7,870 nucleotides of DNA, taken from positions 1 to 7,870 of the forward strand of contig JAISBH010000010.1 in NCBI GenBank assembly GCA_031266295.1, given 5' to 3'. Positions 1 to 6,459 of this stretch are shown piece after piece. The stretch comes from Oscillospiraceae bacterium. Lineage in GTDB: Bacteria; Bacillota; Clostridia; Christensenellales; Aristaeellaceae. How positions within the stretch are numbered: the stretch's first letter is position 1; each line of letters starts with the position of its first letter. The translations under genes were made by a program, and so were the position numbers. A model generated the notes under the pieces. It saw only the letters and a list, made by a program, of their open reading frames with translations, did no database searches and had not been told where the DNA came from.

Positions 1-54
1 CAACACTCTTGTACTACCAGCACCGTCCCCGTTGGCGTAAAGCCCTGGTATCTA
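1..54 (-). other. In-frame continuation of the FAD dehydrogenase beyond the TAG codon
   Basis: The minus strand after the TAG at 54-52 reads IPGLYANGDGAGSTRVL with no further stop to the window edge. It contains GDGAG, the FAD-contacting motif that normally sits near the C-terminus of this flavoprotein family. The unbroken frame and the conserved motif show that the ancestral gene ran through this codon. A CAG-to-TAG or AAG-to-TAG change would explain the stop. The true end of the gene is outside the window. Confidence 0.8.
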
Positions 55-1365
55 CGTCTCAAACCTCTCATTCACCTTTACCTTCGACGAATAAAACTTC
101 ACCTCTACCCCGTACAACAGCGTATTCCTGTCAAACAACCCTGGCGCAAGCCTGTCAAACGCCCTCAGCGCCTCTATGATCGACGTCAAATGCCTCGATG
201 GCAGCGCGAACGACAAATCCCCTGGCACCGCCGTCGTCAACGTCGGCAGCGTCGTTGACTTGCTCAGCCTGTCGGGATTCGTCCGCCTCCCATGCATCAA
301 ATCCCCCAGCCTCTGTACCATAATCGGCCCGCCTGTCAGCATATTCGCCAGCTGCGCTATGTACCTCCCGTACTCAATGGGCTGGTTAAACGGCTCGGTG
401 AACCTTGTCGAAACCAGCACCGCAAAATTGGTATTCATCGTGTGCAACCCTGGGTCGGCATAACTATGCCCATTCACTACCGCCAACCCTCCCTCATAAT
501 GCTCTTGAGACACAACCCCGCCTGGATTCATGCAGAACGTGCGCACCCTGTTTTCATACGTGTCGGCATAGTAAACCAATTTCGCCTCATATAAATGTTT
601 TGTCAAGTGATCCATTATAGAATTAGGCACTTCTACTCGCACGCCTATATCGACCTCGTTGCTCCTCGTGGCCAGCCCTAACCGCTGAATCTGTTTCGTC
701 AGCCAGGCCGCTCCGCCGCGCCCCGGAGCCGCTACGATTTTCCGCGCCTTCAGCGTCCTTACCGATCCATCCTGCTCGGCGACAGTCACCCCCGTTGCAT
801 GACCATCCTCCACCAACAGTTCCTGCGCCGTCGTTCTCTCAAAGAAATCTATCTTTACTACTAGCGCGTCGTGCATCGCTCCCAGCACCTTCGCCGCGTT
901 CTCGGTGCCCAGATGCCGCACGGGACACGGCACCAGCCGTATATTGTGCCTGCTTGCCTCGTACGCTATCTCATCCACTTTGGGCGTATTCAGCCCGTGC
1001 ACCGTCTCTGGCGCGCCGAACCGCAGGTATATATCGTCCGCGTGCTTGATCAGCGCCATCGCTTGCTCATGGGGAATATACTCGGTGATGTTCCCGCCAA
1101 CCTCGTCCGACAATGAGAGCTTGCCGTCGGAGAACGCGCCCGCCCCAGCCCAGCCATGTACGATCGCGCACGGCTGACAGTTAACGCACTTGCCCGTCAC
1201 TCTCGCGGGACAACTGCGATGCGCTATAGCCCTCCCGATATCCAGCATCGCTACTGACGCGCCTGGTTGCAGCTCCATCAATTCGTACGCGGTGAATATG
1301 CCCGCCGGACCCGCACCGATAATTATAACATCATAGTTTTTATCCTGTATGCCGGACACTTTCAT
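52..1365 (-). CDS. COG2509-family FAD-dependent dehydrogenase, ended early by an in-frame TAG
   Basis: This is a cytosolic flavoprotein of the uncharacterised NAD(FAD)-utilising dehydrogenase family COG2509; its substrate is unknown. The N-terminal Rossmann motif GAGPAG (residues 17-22, after the strand YDVIIIG) binds FAD. It is followed by the family-typical Cys cluster C52, C60, C63, C66 and the stretch GWAGAGAFSDGKL (71-83). A later AAPGRGG near residue 213 fits the second dinucleotide-binding half. The frame starts at the first ATG after a TGA; GGAGG lies only 2 nt upstream, so initiation may depend on coupling to the frame that ends in an ATGA overlap here. The protein stops after residues NERFET at a TAG, whereas family members continue into an IPGLYA-x-GDGAG-type segment that closes the FAD site. 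That segment is present in frame beyond the TAG. The gene is therefore a nonsense mutant, a recoded gene or a sequence error. The family call is secure; function of the truncated product is doubtful. Confidence 0.85.
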   Translation of the reverse strand: MKVSGIQDKNYDVIIIGAGPAGIFTAYELMELQPGASVAMLDIGRAIAHRSCPARVTGKCVNCQPCAIVHGWAGAGAFSDGKLSLSDEVGGNITEYIPHEQAMALIKHADDIYLRFGAPETVHGLNTPKVDEIAYEASRHNIRLVPCPVRHLGTENAAKVLGAMHDALVVKIDFFERTTAQELLVEDGHATGVTVAEQDGSVRTLKARKIVAAPGRGGAAWLTKQIQRLGLATRSNEVDIGVRVEVPNSIMDHLTKHLYEAKLVYYADTYENRVRTFCMNPGGVVSQEHYEGGLAVVNGHSYADPGLHTMNTNFAVLVSTRFTEPFNQPIEYGRYIAQLANMLTGGPIMVQRLGDLMHGRRTNPDRLSKSTTLPTLTTAVPGDLSFALPSRHLTSIIEALRAFDRLAPGLFDRNTLLYGVEVKFYSSKVKVNERFET

Positions 1366-1484
1366 CGCCTCCGTTCATTCAGTCCGCTTACCCGCTTATA
1401 TTCCTCCATTTTGCCCGTCTTGTCAAACAGCGCCTTCGCGTCAACACTTCGCGGAATATCGTTTTGCGGATTGATGACGCTTGA
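1362..1484 (-). other. Possible 3' remnant of a gene upstream of the FAD dehydrogenase
   Basis: A minus-strand frame ends at a TGA that overlaps the flavoprotein start codon as ATGA. Its last 40 or so residues, including DAKALFDKTGKMEEYK, read like a charged helical protein tail rather than random translation, and no real gene lies opposite them. Further upstream the frame runs antisense to the toxin gene and loses this character. It may be the tail of a former operon partner whose 5' part was replaced by the toxin-antitoxin module. I do not recognise the family, and a chance open frame cannot be excluded. Confidence 0.25.
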
Positions 1485-1510
1485 CAGGGTTATAGTTAAT
1501 GGCGGATAAT
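1481..1510 (+). promoter_or_regulatory. Promoter of the toxin-antitoxin pair
   Basis: A perfect -35 TTGACA (1481-1486) is followed after 18 nt by GATAAT (1505-1510), a 5/6 match to the -10 consensus. Transcription would start near 1517, leaving a leader of about 27 nt before the toxin ATG at 1544. The near-palindrome GATAATATC (1505-1513) overlaps the -10 and could serve as an autoregulatory operator, as is usual for such modules. Confidence 0.7.
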
Positions 1511-1543
1511 ATCGGCGGCGGTAAAGAGGCAAGGGGGGATTCG

Positions 1544-1798
1544 ATGCGGGTAGAGCTAAGCAAATTAGCGAAGAAGCAGCTTTTCGCGATGAACGAGCCG
1601 CTGCACGGGCGCATTCAGAAAGCTTTGAAAGATTTAGAATTGGAACCGCCCAAAGGGGATGTAAAACCACTTACAGGGCGTAAGGGTTACACACGCGTTC
1701 GCGTAGGCGATTATCGTATTCTGTTTCGAGCGGACGCAGGGATTATCTGGGTACACACGATAGAGCCGCGCGGGCAAGTCTATAAAGGGGGTAATTAG
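1544..1798 (+). CDS. RelE/ParE-superfamily toxin (type II toxin-antitoxin)
   Basis: This 84-residue basic protein belongs to the RelE/ParE toxin fold. RelE members cut mRNA on the ribosome, while ParE members poison gyrase; the motifs fit the RelE side better. Visible hallmarks are an N-terminal strand and helix (MRVELSKLAKKQLFAM), a second helix, the core KPLTGRKGYTRVRVGDYRILF (41-61) and the C-terminal EPRGQVY (74-80). R51, R53, R58, R76 and Y80 are candidate functional residues by position. The ATG at 1544 was chosen because AAGGGGGG lies 5 nt upstream and the promoter -10 ends at 1510; an in-frame ATG at 1499 would precede the transcription start. The gene ends in TAG, 2 nt before the antitoxin GTG. 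Toxin-first order resembles higBA-type loci rather than relBE. Confidence 0.88.
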   Translation: MRVELSKLAKKQLFAMNEPLHGRIQKALKDLELEPPKGDVKPLTGRKGYTRVRVGDYRILFRADAGIIWVHTIEPRGQVYKGGN

Positions 1799-1800
1799 CT

Positions 1801-2055
1801 GTGGCGGAGATTCGGCAGGAACTGCATGGGTACGTCGACGCGATGCCCGAAAAGAGTCTTGAAGCAATACGCGCGTTTTTCCGCGCGTTTACCGAAATGT
1901 TTCAGACAGATGAGGCTTTAGTATGGGAGACAGACTTAACCGAAGAAGAAATAGCAATTATCGACGCAGGCGAACGTGAACGTGCGGAACACCCGGAATC
2001 GTATACCAGCCTGGACGACTGCATCAAGGAATGGGAAAAACTGCATAAACATTGA
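1801..2055 (+). CDS. Putative cognate antitoxin
   Basis: This 84-residue acidic protein starts with GTG 2 nt after the toxin stop. A GGGGG-containing ribosome site lies inside the toxin end, so the two are almost certainly co-translated. The N-terminal half is helical (QELHGYVDAMPEKSLEAIRAFF). The C-terminal half holds an acidic run, ETDLTEEEIAIIDAGERER, then HPESYTSLDDCIKEW, a pattern I associate with small proteins paired with RelE-type toxins, where the tail wraps and neutralises the toxin. No clear helix-turn-helix or ribbon-helix-helix motif is visible, so whether it binds the promoter itself is open. The antitoxin role is inferred from size, charge complementarity and position. The stop codon is TGA. 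Confidence 0.75.
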   Translation: MAEIRQELHGYVDAMPEKSLEAIRAFFRAFTEMFQTDEALVWETDLTEEEIAIIDAGERERAEHPESYTSLDDCIKEWEKLHKH

Positions 2056-2201
2056 CACATTGCCAGGCGTGGGTCGTCGGCGGTAATTCGCGGATATGTG
2101 AGCGGCACAACCTGCCTCACAAACTTCACTTTGGTGACTATTCAACCCGCTTATATTAACAAATCCCGCGCCGCGCATCCATGCCGCGTCCAACACAACG
2201 A

Positions 2202-2226
2202 GAGGTTCAGGCTTAGCCTGAACCTC
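2202..2226. terminator. Perfect 11-bp hairpin, probable terminator of the encapsulin-desulfurase transcript
   Basis: The arms GAGGTTCAGGC and GCCTGAACCTC pair perfectly around a 3-nt loop (TTA on the plus strand). It lies 37 nt past the desulfurase stop in the convergent gap between the antitoxin and desulfurase genes. Reading the minus strand, the stem is followed by TCGTTGTGTT, which is moderately U-rich; on the plus strand the following bases are not U-rich. It is best read as the minus-strand terminator, possibly acting weakly in both directions. Confidence 0.6.
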
Positions 2227-2263
2227 CACTGTCCTTGATGCTGCCTGCAATGAACCATACGCG

Positions 2264-3595
2264 CTAAACGACCCGCAGCGCCCTCGCCAGTTCATCTATC
2301 TCATCGAATGTGTTGTAGAACGATATCGACGGCCTGACGGACGACTCCACACCGAACCGCCTCAACCCCGGCTGCGCGCAGTGATGCCCGGCCCGAACCG
2401 CTATCCCCGCCCTATCGAGCGCCTCGCCGACCTTCACGTCCTGAATGCCGGCGACGTTAAACGATACGGCGCAGACGCGGCGCGCCTCATCTCCGCCGAT
2501 TATGCTCACGCCTGGCGCGCGCCGCAGTTCATCTATCAGGCGGGACATCAGCGCGTCCTCGTAGCGTTCGATAGCGTTCATGTCCAACCGACGCAGATAA
2601 CGCAGCGCCTCCGCGAGTCCGACAGCCCCCGCTATGTTGCCCGTGCCCGCCTCGAACCTCTGCGGCGGAGCCTGATAGCGCGTCGATTCAAACGTTACGT
2701 CCTGTATCATGTTGCCGCCGCCCTGGTACGGCTCGCCGCGATCCAGCATATCCGCCTTGCCGTACAGTACGCCTATGCCGGTAGGGCCTAGGGCCTTATG
2801 GCCGGAGAACGCGTAGAAGTCGCAGCCGATTGCCTTGACGTCGATGGGCATATGCGCCGCCGACTGTGCGCCGTCAACGCATATCGGGATATGACGCCGG
2901 TGCGCGATGGCCGCCGCTTCATTCACGGGCATGACGGTTCCCAGCGCGTTGCTTACGTGCGTCATCGATATGAAGCGCGTTCGCGGCGTTATCATCCTCT
3001 CAAACTCGCCCAGCATCAACTGACCGCTGTCGTCGACAGGGCACACGGTCAGGCGCGCGCCGCGTTCCTTCGCGATCAACTGCCAGGGCACGATGTTCGC
3101 GTGATGCTCCAGCGCGGTCAGCATGATCTCGTCGCCGGGTTTCAGGTACGGCTTGACGAAACTGTGCGCAACCAGGTTCAGCGCCTCCGTCGCGCCACGA
3201 ACGAAGACGATCTCCCGCTGATCGGCGTTGATGAAGGATGCGGCTTCACGGCGCGCGTCCTCGTAGGCGTCGGTTGCGCGCGCTGCCAGGGTGTGCGCGC
3301 CGCGATGAACGTTGGAATGCTCGCGCGAGTAATAGCGCGCCATGCGCTCAATCACGCAGTTGGGACGCTGGGTCGTCGCGGCGTTGTCCAGGAATATGAT
3401 AGTCCTGCCGTTCACGCGTTCGGAGAGGATTGGGAAGTCGGCGCGTATCGTCTCAACGGGTATGCCGCCTACGCCGCCAATCAATATACCATCGCTTTTA
3501 TGCGACAATAAACTATCGACGTACAGCGGCTCGCCCCACATCTCGTTGGCGAGGCTCTCAAGCATGGATTCAAACGACTCAGGAGCGCGTGTCAT
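2264..3595 (-). CDS. SufS-type cysteine desulfurase, predicted encapsulin cargo with N-terminal extension
   Basis: This PLP enzyme converts L-cysteine to alanine and leaves a persulfide on its active cysteine. The SufS fold begins near residue 47 (VETIRADFPILSERVNG). Motifs include EHHANIVPWQ (163-172), DGAQSAAHMPIDV (241-253), SGHKALGPTGIG (264-275) with K267 as the PLP lysine, FEAGT (314-318), and RAGHHCAQP (401-409) with catalytic C406 in the group II context. The C-terminus is complete. The first 46 residues are extra relative to E. coli SufS: an amphipathic acidic stretch (MLESLANEMWGEPLYVDSLL), then a Gly-rich linker. In Family 2A encapsulin systems the desulfurase N-terminal segment directs loading into the shell, so this is the likely cargo-loading segment, although it is shorter than in described examples. 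The start overlaps the encapsulin stop by 17 nt, with only a weak GGGGTG site. No SufE/SufU partner is in the window. The stop is TAG, at the expected family end. Confidence 0.96.
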   Translation of the reverse strand: MTRAPESFESMLESLANEMWGEPLYVDSLLSHKSDGILIGGVGGIPVETIRADFPILSERVNGRTIIFLDNAATTQRPNCVIERMARYYSREHSNVHRGAHTLAARATDAYEDARREAASFINADQREIVFVRGATEALNLVAHSFVKPYLKPGDEIMLTALEHHANIVPWQLIAKERGARLTVCPVDDSGQLMLGEFERMITPRTRFISMTHVSNALGTVMPVNEAAAIAHRRHIPICVDGAQSAAHMPIDVKAIGCDFYAFSGHKALGPTGIGVLYGKADMLDRGEPYQGGGNMIQDVTFESTRYQAPPQRFEAGTGNIAGAVGLAEALRYLRRLDMNAIERYEDALMSRLIDELRRAPGVSIIGGDEARRVCAVSFNVAGIQDVKVGEALDRAGIAVRAGHHCAQPGLRRFGVESSVRPSISFYNTFDEIDELARALRVV

Positions 3596-4568
3596 TGTAC
3601 ACCCCGACGTCGACGCCAGTCAGGCACGCCAGCGCGTCGTCAGATAGTACGGCGACGGCGCAGTACAGGTTCAGCAGGTATGACGATACGCCGTGATCAT
3701 CTATGCCACGGAACCGAAGAGACAAACCCCGGCTCTGCTCGTTGGGTACGCTCGCCTGATACAGTCCGACCACGCCGCGCTTGGCCTCGCCGGTGCGAAC
3801 CAGGAGTATGCTGGTCTTGCCGCCGGAACCATGGGGGCGCTGTTCGCCGTCGACGTAGAGTTTGTCAGTCGGGACGATGGGCACGCCGCGCCACAACAGG
3901 AAGTTGCCGCCGTGCAGCTGCGCCGTCTCGGGAGGCACGCCGCGTTTCGTACACTCACGCTCAAACGCGGCCAGCGCGCGAGGATGCGCCAGGAAGAACG
4001 ACGGCTCTTTCCACACCATCGACAGCAGGTCGTCCAGGTCGTCGGGAGTGGGCGCACCTTTGCGGGTCGGGATCTTCATGCCTTCCGTCAGGTTGTTGAG
4101 CAAGCCATACTCGGGGTTGTTAATCAGCTGGGTTTCCTGCCGCTCCTTCAGCGCCTCGACGGCCAGCGCGATCTGTTCCGCCGTTTGATCGTAGGGTACG
4201 CTCCAGCTGTCCTGTATGCGCGTATCCACGTTGACGATGGTGGAGATACAGCTAAGCCGCTGTTCGCGCGGCTGGGTCTGATACGGGATGAAGCCTTGCG
4301 GTATCTCGTTGCCCAGCGGATCGTCCTTGCTGCATAGGGTGTCCGGCTGTTCGTTGTCCTCGTTGACCCGGTTGATGCGGTAGACCCCGGTGGGCAGCGC
4401 CTTGAAGTCCAGAAAGCGCGTGGGCCAGCGCGGTGACAGCGCGCCGAACTGCGCCCGCGTTTTTGTAATATCCGCTAATTGGTACGCGGCGTCCGGTTCC
4501 AGCGCGCGCACATGATACAGCGGTACCGTGCGGTTGGAGCCTATTTCATTCGGTTGATTATACGCCAT
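3579..4568 (-). CDS. Family 2A encapsulin shell protein (SrpI/MMPI-like)
   Basis: This 329-residue protein has the HK97-type fold and is predicted to self-assemble into a closed cytosolic nanocompartment; characterised 2A shells are 60-subunit T=1 particles. Family signatures are ALSPRWPTRFLDF (43-55), GVYRINR (61-67), QLINNPEYGLL (147-157), MKIPTRKGAPTPDDLDDLLSMVWKEPSFFLAHPRALAAFERECTKRGVPPE (164-214), WRGVPIVPTDKL (226-237), TSILLVRTGEAKRGVVGLYQ (252-271), SRGLSLRFRGI (279-289) and SSYLLNLYCAVAVLSDDAL (295-313). There is no inserted cyclic-nucleotide-binding domain, which separates it from Family 2B. The start has AGGAGG 4 nt upstream (4573-4578). It lies 94 bp after the SIS gene and overlaps the desulfurase gene, which agrees with a desulfurase-loaded compartment. 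The stretch NEDNEQPDTLCSKDDPLGNEIP (68-90) looks like a variable surface loop. The identification rests on recalled family motifs and is strong. Confidence 0.95.
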   Translation of the reverse strand: MAYNQPNEIGSNRTVPLYHVRALEPDAAYQLADITKTRAQFGALSPRWPTRFLDFKALPTGVYRINRVNEDNEQPDTLCSKDDPLGNEIPQGFIPYQTQPREQRLSCISTIVNVDTRIQDSWSVPYDQTAEQIALAVEALKERQETQLINNPEYGLLNNLTEGMKIPTRKGAPTPDDLDDLLSMVWKEPSFFLAHPRALAAFERECTKRGVPPETAQLHGGNFLLWRGVPIVPTDKLYVDGEQRPHGSGGKTSILLVRTGEAKRGVVGLYQASVPNEQSRGLSLRFRGIDDHGVSSYLLNLYCAVAVLSDDALACLTGVDVGVYNDTRS

Positions 4569-4572
4569 GGTG

Positions 4573-4578
4573 CCTCCT
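4573..4578 (-). promoter_or_regulatory. Strong ribosome binding site of the encapsulin gene
   Basis: AGGAGG on the minus strand sits 4 nt before the encapsulin ATG (4568-4566). It fixes the start and contrasts with the weak site of the overlapping desulfurase gene, consistent with more shell than cargo being made. Confidence 0.8.
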
Positions 4579-4662
4579 GCGCGGGCGTCAGTCTCGTTTG
4601 CGCCCTTGCTTACAGGATGGCACGATAATTGGCAGAATATTCATTTGTCCGGTGTGCTGGGA

Positions 4663-6429
4663 TTAATACTCCACCCCGAGCCGCCTCAGCGTCTCCACGA
4701 CGTAGCTCTCCCGGTACGTCTCGCCGGGATTGCGTCCCAGGTAGGATTTGTAGAATTCCTCGCACGCCTGTTCGTATGGAATGTCGGCCAGTTCGGCAAT
4801 TACGCGCGTTGAGCGGTCGATCAGCTTCTTGTTGGTCGGCAGAACCTGTATCATCCAGTTTGACCATACGCGGCCTATCTTGGCCATCGCGCCCGTGGAC
4901 ATCGTGTTGAACACCATCTTGACCATCAGGTGAGTGGGGAGGTCGAGAAGCGTGCGGGGCAATGACACGGGAATGTCTATGCACTTATTACAATCCTCAG
5001 AGGAAGAAAGGGTTCCGAGCCGCAGCCGTATCTGATCGTCAAAGCCATCCGTCAGATCGATGGGGGCGTTAGGCGAGGGCATAGTGGCGCTGCTGTTTAT
5101 ATCCACCCAAACCAGCCGCGACGGATGGCGCGACACACGCGAGTCGTCGCGCTCCCAGCCGACGCGGTAGTAATCTAGTTCGCCGCTGCCCACTGAGGGA
5201 GGATTGTCGACGATGGATCGCGCCGCGCCCATCGCGATATAATCCTCGCGCGTCCAGTCCAGCCCCTTTACCGGGCGGTGCAGTATGTGCTGCCACGCGA
5301 CGGAGGAGGGCACAGTGGGATCCTTGGCGTAGGCCCAGCTGACGGGGGACTCGGTATCGTTCGACTTGCGGAACGGAGGCAGCGTGAACGTGGGTTGGCG
5401 TTCGGTCGTGTCGGTCGTAATGTCCTGCAGATAGTCGTGAGCGAGGTAGGTGATAAGGCCGTTGCTGGAGTAGGTATCGGACTCATAGTCGAGTATCTTT
5501 GAGAGACCCTCGAGGGCGGAACCGCTGGACAGCTGGTCGAGGAGGGATGTAAACGCATCGGCGTAAGTCTGAGGTTCGAGCGCCGACACACCGACGACAG
5601 CGCGTTCGTCGGCCGACAAGTGATCGTCGAGCCATGATTGGATGGCCAATTCCTGCGCCGCGCCCGCGACCAATAATTCGACAGTAGTCACCTGCATACG
5701 AGTGGAACCGGCGACGGCCATGTTACCGACATAGAGCGGCAGTTTGACGATGCGCTCACGCTCGAATACCTTGCGGCAGCGTTCGAGATGCTCGCAGAGT
5801 ATCTCCTTAGGGTTGCAGTATAGGTAGTACGTAGACAGGCCGAGGTTGTCCGCCTCGATAGCGGAACCGTTGACGCTGGCGGAGAGTCCGCATTCGGAGA
5901 GGATCAGCGCGACATCGCCCGCCTTCACGCCCGCGTCGCGCACCTGTCGCGCGCCAAAGGTCATGTAGTCCTCGAAGTTCTCGACGGAGCGCACGACGGA
6001 GCGGTCGCCGCCGGTCATCAGACTGTCGGACAGTTCGCGCAGCTTGATGAACTCAGCGGCGCGCAGCGGCAGTTTGGATATCTGCTCCGTCCAGAAGCGC
6101 CGCCAGGTAGAGTCCAGCTGCAGCGCGAGGCGGCCCGACGCTCCAACCGACGATATGAGTATCCTGCGCCCCTCTTCCATCGCGCGGCGGATATCGCCAA
6201 CCATGTTCTTGAACGCGTCGGACTTGAAGCAGCCGGACGCAACGCCCGATATGAGGCAGTCGGCCTTGAGCAGGGTTTTGACGCCCTCGGCTGTGTCGCG
6301 CTGGATGGTCTGGCTCAAGCCGCGGGTGAGCGGGTTGGATTGCTCGGTGGGTATTACTCCCAAATGGAACTGGGATTCATTTCGACAAAAGTTGAGGGCG
6401 GCCGCGCGGTAATCGATCGAGTGGGACAT
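4663..6429 (-). CDS. MurQ/GCKR-like double-SIS protein, probably a sugar-phosphate-binding regulator
   Basis: This 588-residue cytosolic protein resembles N-acetylmuramate-6-phosphate etherase (MurQ) but has the length of the glucokinase regulator GCKR. Matches include SSVGASGRLALQLD (93-106, SIS phosphosugar loop), LMTGGDRSVVRSVENFED (137-154, very like GCKR), VALILSECGLSASV (173-186), YCNPKEI (204-210), AGSTRM (240-245), and near the end VFNTMSTGAMAKIGRVWSNWMIQVLPTNKKLIDR (506-539), the MurQ/GCKR C-terminal signature. About 260 residues separate AGSTRM from that signature, where MurQ has almost nothing; this region probably holds a second SIS domain. The MurQ loop D-A-[SV]-E, carrying a catalytic Glu, reads D106-S-T-W here, while E150 and E153-D154 remain. 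Etherase activity is therefore doubtful and ligand sensing more likely. AGGAGG 5 nt upstream selects the ATG at 6429 over an in-frame ATG 24 codons earlier. It is the first gene of the encapsulin set. Confidence 0.82.
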   Translation of the reverse strand: MSHSIDYRAAALNFCRNESQFHLGVIPTEQSNPLTRGLSQTIQRDTAEGVKTLLKADCLISGVASGCFKSDAFKNMVGDIRRAMEEGRRILISSVGASGRLALQLDSTWRRFWTEQISKLPLRAAEFIKLRELSDSLMTGGDRSVVRSVENFEDYMTFGARQVRDAGVKAGDVALILSECGLSASVNGSAIEADNLGLSTYYLYCNPKEILCEHLERCRKVFERERIVKLPLYVGNMAVAGSTRMQVTTVELLVAGAAQELAIQSWLDDHLSADERAVVGVSALEPQTYADAFTSLLDQLSSGSALEGLSKILDYESDTYSSNGLITYLAHDYLQDITTDTTERQPTFTLPPFRKSNDTESPVSWAYAKDPTVPSSVAWQHILHRPVKGLDWTREDYIAMGAARSIVDNPPSVGSGELDYYRVGWERDDSRVSRHPSRLVWVDINSSATMPSPNAPIDLTDGFDDQIRLRLGTLSSSEDCNKCIDIPVSLPRTLLDLPTHLMVKMVFNTMSTGAMAKIGRVWSNWMIQVLPTNKKLIDRSTRVIAELADIPYEQACEEFYKSYLGRNPGETYRESYVVETLRRLGVEY

Positions 6430-6434
6430 ATACG

Positions 6435-6440
6435 CCTCCT
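6435..6440 (-). promoter_or_regulatory. Ribosome binding site fixing the SIS protein start
   Basis: AGGAGG on the minus strand lies 5 nt before the ATG at 6429-6427. An upstream in-frame ATG at 6501 lacks such a site and would sit upstream of the candidate -10 element, so the shorter 588-residue protein is preferred. Confidence 0.8.
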
Positions 6441-6459
6441 GTTTGGTTGGATTTATGTT

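Noticed and set aside
1499..1543. Upstream ATG at 1499 as toxin start
   Set aside because: It precedes the -10 element (1505-1510) and has no ribosome site; the ATG at 1544 has AAGGGGGG 5 nt upstream.
52..2266. TAG reassigned as a sense codon throughout the genome
   Set aside because: TAG ends the toxin 2 nt before the next start and ends the desulfurase at its normal C-terminus, so it acts as a stop in at least two genes.
2381..3647. Long plus-strand open frames opposite the desulfurase gene (up to 237 codons)
   Set aside because: They mirror a strongly conserved SufS-type gene on the minus strand, have Arg-rich low-sense translations and carry no family motif; GC-rich codon use commonly leaves such antisense frames open.
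3693..4337. 214-codon plus-strand frame opposite the encapsulin gene
   Set aside because: The encapsulin reading on the minus strand is unambiguous, and this frame shows no ribosome site or recognisable domain.
3579..4568. Family 2B encapsulin with a cyclic-nucleotide-binding insert
   Set aside because: The 329-residue length and continuous fold leave no room for the inserted domain, and the desulfurase neighbour fits Family 2A.
4583..4606. Weak hairpin GGGCG/CGCCC upstream of the encapsulin ribosome site
   Set aside because: A 5-bp stem with a loop of about 13 nt and no U-tract; insufficient to claim an attenuator or terminator.
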